Assembly: GCA_949285025.1 (NCBI GenBank)
Contig: CASDXG010000030.1
Coordinates: 1 to 64,000, forward strand
Length of the DNA: 64,000 nt
From: an uncultured Bacteroides sp.
GTDB taxonomy: Bacteria > Bacteroidota > Bacteroidia > Bacteroidales > Bacteroidaceae
Reading direction: 5' to 3'
Positions 61,907 through 64,000 of the stretch are shown here, piece by piece; positions within the stretch are counted from its first letter, which is position 1; every line of letters begins with the position of its first letter. A program made the translations under genes and the position numbers. The notes beneath the pieces were generated by a model, which worked only from the letters and a program-made list of their open reading frames with translations, did no database searches and was not told the origin of the DNA.

Positions 61907-63256
61907 ATGGCAAATGTAATCAAATTACGTAAAGGCTTGGATATAAACCTGAAAGGAAAAGCCAACTCGGAGGTGGTAAGTGTGAAGGAGCCGGGATTTT
62001 ATGCATTGTGTCCGGATGATTTTACAGGAGTGACACCGAAGGTTGTTGTGAAAGAGCAGGAATATGTTTTGGCCGGTGGACCCTTGTTTATTGACAAGAA
62101 TCACCCTGAATTGAAATTTGTTTCGCCGGTGAGCGGCGTTGTTACGAGTATCGAGCGTGGCGCTCGCCGGAAAGTATTGAGCATTACTGTGGAAGCTGCC
62201 GAAGAACAGGACTTTGAGGAATTCGGTAAGAAAAACGTAGGCTCAATGGATGCTGCAGCCGTAAAAACGGCTTTATTGTCAAGTGGACTCTTTGCTTTTA
62301 TCAGACAGCGCCCGTATGATGTGATTGCTGATCCGAATGTTTTGCCAAGAGCTATTTTTATATCTGCATTTGACAGCAATCCTCTTGCACCTGATTTCGA
62401 GATGGCATTGAAAGGTGAAGAAGTGAATTTCCAAACGGGACTTGATGCGTTATCTAAAATTGCGAAAACATTTTTAAATGTAAGCGTAAAACAAACTTCT
62501 GCTGCATTGACGCAGGCAAAAAATGTTACTGTTACAATGTTTGACGGGCCGCATCCGGCCGGGAACGTGGGAGTACAGATTAATCATATTGCTCCCGTAA
62601 ATAAAGGAGAAACGGTTTGGACAATCGACCCGCAAGTCGTAATATTTATTGGACGTTTGTTGAATACCGGTCGTATAGACTTTACCCGTACTGTTGCAAT
62701 TACGGGCTCAGAGGTGGAGAATCCCGCATATTGTAAATTGAAAGTAGGCGCATTGTTGACGAATGTGCTTTCCGATAAAGTAAGAAAAAACCGTACATTG
62801 CGTTATATCAGCGGGAATGTGCTGACAGGGAAACAAATATCAGCAAATGGTTTTCTGGGGGCATTTCATAATCAAGTGACCGTGATACCTGAAGGAGATG
62901 ATGTTCATGAGTTTATGGGATGGATTATGCCTCGCTGCAATGACTTCAGTGTCAGTCACTCTTATTTCAGTTGGTTGAAAGGTAAGAGGGAATATGTCTT
63001 GGATGCCCGTGTAAAAGGGGGAGAAAGACATATGATTATGTCGAATGAATACGATCGGGTTTTGCCGATGGATATCCTTCCGGAATATTTGATAAAGGCG
63101 ATAATCGTGGGCGATATTGACCGGATGGAGCAATTGGGGATTTATGAAGTTGCTCCGGAAGATTTCGCGCTTTGCGAATTTGTTTGCTCTTCTAAAATGG
63201 AATTGCAGCGTATCGTTCGTGAAGGTTTGGATATGCTTCGTCGCGAAATGTGTTAA
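61907..63256 (+). CDS. nqrA: Na+-translocating NADH:quinone reductase subunit A
   Basis: A 449-residue peripheral subunit of the Na+-NQR complex. The N-terminus IKLRKGLDINLKGKANSEVV and GPHPAGNVGVQINHIAPVNK are NqrA-specific. The C-terminal SYFSWLKGKREYVLDARVKG is also characteristic. It binds quinone at the membrane interface. It starts the nqr operon; nqrB follows 115 bases later. Such a gap within an nqr operon is larger than usual, but I see no gene in it. Confidence 0.95.
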   Translation: MANVIKLRKGLDINLKGKANSEVVSVKEPGFYALCPDDFTGVTPKVVVKEQEYVLAGGPLFIDKNHPELKFVSPVSGVVTSIERGARRKVLSITVEAAEEQDFEEFGKKNVGSMDAAAVKTALLSSGLFAFIRQRPYDVIADPNVLPRAIFISAFDSNPLAPDFEMALKGEEVNFQTGLDALSKIAKTFLNVSVKQTSAALTQAKNVTVTMFDGPHPAGNVGVQINHIAPVNKGETVWTIDPQVVIFIGRLLNTGRIDFTRTVAITGSEVENPAYCKLKVGALLTNVLSDKVRKNRTLRYISGNVLTGKQISANGFLGAFHNQVTVIPEGDDVHEFMGWIMPRCNDFSVSHSYFSWLKGKREYVLDARVKGGERHMIMSNEYDRVLPMDILPEYLIKAIIVGDIDRMEQLGIYEVAPEDFALCEFVCSSKMELQRIVREGLDMLRREMC

Positions 63257-63371
63257 TAGAAATAAGAATGCAAAGGCATGTGTAACATTGTTTCTTGCAA
63301 GTTTGTCAAAAAAAACAATTCGTTTTTCTCAACCTATGCTTTTGCTCAAAATAATTTTAAGTAATATTTAA

Positions 63372-64000
63372 ATGAAAGCATTAAGAATTTATATCGATAA
63401 GATAAAGCCGAACTTTGAGGAGGGAGGTAAGTTTCATGCTCTTCGTTCCGTATTTGAAGGCTTTGAATCCTTTTTGTTTGTCTCGAATGCGACATCGAAG
63501 ACCGGAACACATATTCATGATGCAATAGACAGCAAGCGCATTATGTCGTTTGTGGTGATTGCTTTAATACCGGCATTGCTGTTCGGTATGTATAATGTGG
63601 GCTATCAACATTATCATGCAACGGGATTGGACGGCAGCTTTATGGAAATGTTTGGTTATGGCTTTTTGGCCGTTCTGCCTAAAATCATTGTCTCATATGT
63701 CGTCGGTCTTGGTATTGAGTTTGTTGTAGCACAGTGGAAAAAAGAAGAAATACAGGAGGGATTTCTTGTGTCGGGTATGCTTATACCGATGATTGTTCCG
63801 GTAGATTGTCCGTTGTGGATGCTGGCCGTAGCAACAGCCTTTTCTGTTATTTTTGCAAAAGAAGTGTTTGGCGGTACGGGAATGAATATCTTCAATCCTG
63901 CATTAATTACGCGTGCATTCTTGTTTTTTGCCTATCCGACAAAGATGTCCGGTGACACCGTTTGGGTTGCAAGCGACAGCATCTTCGGATTAGGAAAGAG
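63372..64000 (+). CDS. nqrB: Na+-translocating NADH:quinone reductase subunit B (partial, runs off window)
   Basis: The first 209 residues of NqrB. The start is MKALRIYIDKIKPNFEEGG. Later conserved blocks are SNATSKTGTHIHDAIDSKRI, the first membrane helices, and NPALITRAFLFFAYP. The gene is open to the last base; the covalent FMN threonine (SGAT motif) lies beyond the window. It belongs to the nqr operon after nqrA. Confidence 0.95.
   Translation, partial: MKALRIYIDKIKPNFEEGGKFHALRSVFEGFESFLFVSNATSKTGTHIHDAIDSKRIMSFVVIALIPALLFGMYNVGYQHYHATGLDGSFMEMFGYGFLAVLPKIIVSYVVGLGIEFVVAQWKKEEIQEGFLVSGMLIPMIVPVDCPLWMLAVATAFSVIFAKEVFGGTGMNIFNPALITRAFLFFAYPTKMSGDTVWVASDSIFGLGK

Overview
This window looks like core chromosome of an obligately anaerobic gut-type Bacteroidales. 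The evidence is consistent across the window: recurrent Bacteroidetes -7 boxes (TAnnTTTG), a GT3-type glycogen synthase paired with an alpha-glucan phosphorylase, a Rho factor with a long disordered insertion, a TamL-type outer-membrane lipoprotein, DUF5686, DUF4296, DUF3127 and DUF3805/3806 proteins, an inositol-sphingolipid gene set, Na+-translocating NADH:quinone reductase and rubrerythrin. The genus cannot be fixed from sequence alone. I see no transposase, phage, integrase, CRISPR array or restriction system.

Layout. 1-220: the end of an rRNA operon (5S rRNA and terminator). 335-4598: glycogen synthase and phosphorylase. 4756-7243: OmpR-type two-component pair and a PepSY-like secreted protein. 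7357-10991: two divergent paralogous AraC regulators and two exported flavodoxin-fold proteins. 11104-13899: a GH2 lipoprotein. 14118-17035: guaA and gap, divergent. 17205-17378: two tandem tRNA-Arg(TCT). 17570-20179: a four-gene minus-strand inositol-lipid operon (PAP2/IPC synthase, CDP-alcohol transferase, GtrA-like, PgpA-like). 20396-26049: a DUF5686 outer-membrane protein, then a sigma-54 activator, lptE, a TPR-like protein and secG. 26244-28865: rubrerythrin, a Fur/PerR regulator and an NhaC-type antiporter. 29102-34928: ileS, a DksA-like gene, lspA, a DUF4296 lipoprotein and a small unknown. 35004-38442: an SpoU methyltransferase, tamL and a small unknown.

38637-52057 is one long minus-strand block: dnaN, exonuclease, coaBC, recN, rlmB, a TPR pseudoprotease, hisH-hisA-hisF-hisIE and ftsE, with gaps of at most 27 bases, followed by lysC and lysA. 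52217-58191: a DUF3127 protein, rho, a RidA-family protein, a DUF3805/3806 protein and an Uup-like ABC-F ATPase. 58323-64000: a GH78 enzyme, a POT transporter, nqrA and the start of nqrB, which runs off the window.

Most genes are housekeeping. The points most worth a second look are: an isoleucyl-tRNA synthetase whose HIGH signature is swapped to GIHH; an inositol-lipid operon without an adjacent inositol-phosphate synthase; Rho with a ~250-residue disordered insert and a ~180-base leader; a trypsin-fold TPR protein that has lost its catalytic His and Ser inside the dnaN-his block; two exported flavoproteins next to paired AraC regulators; and a POT transporter with an altered ExxERF motif. 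I did not find a clearly new defence or mobile system here.
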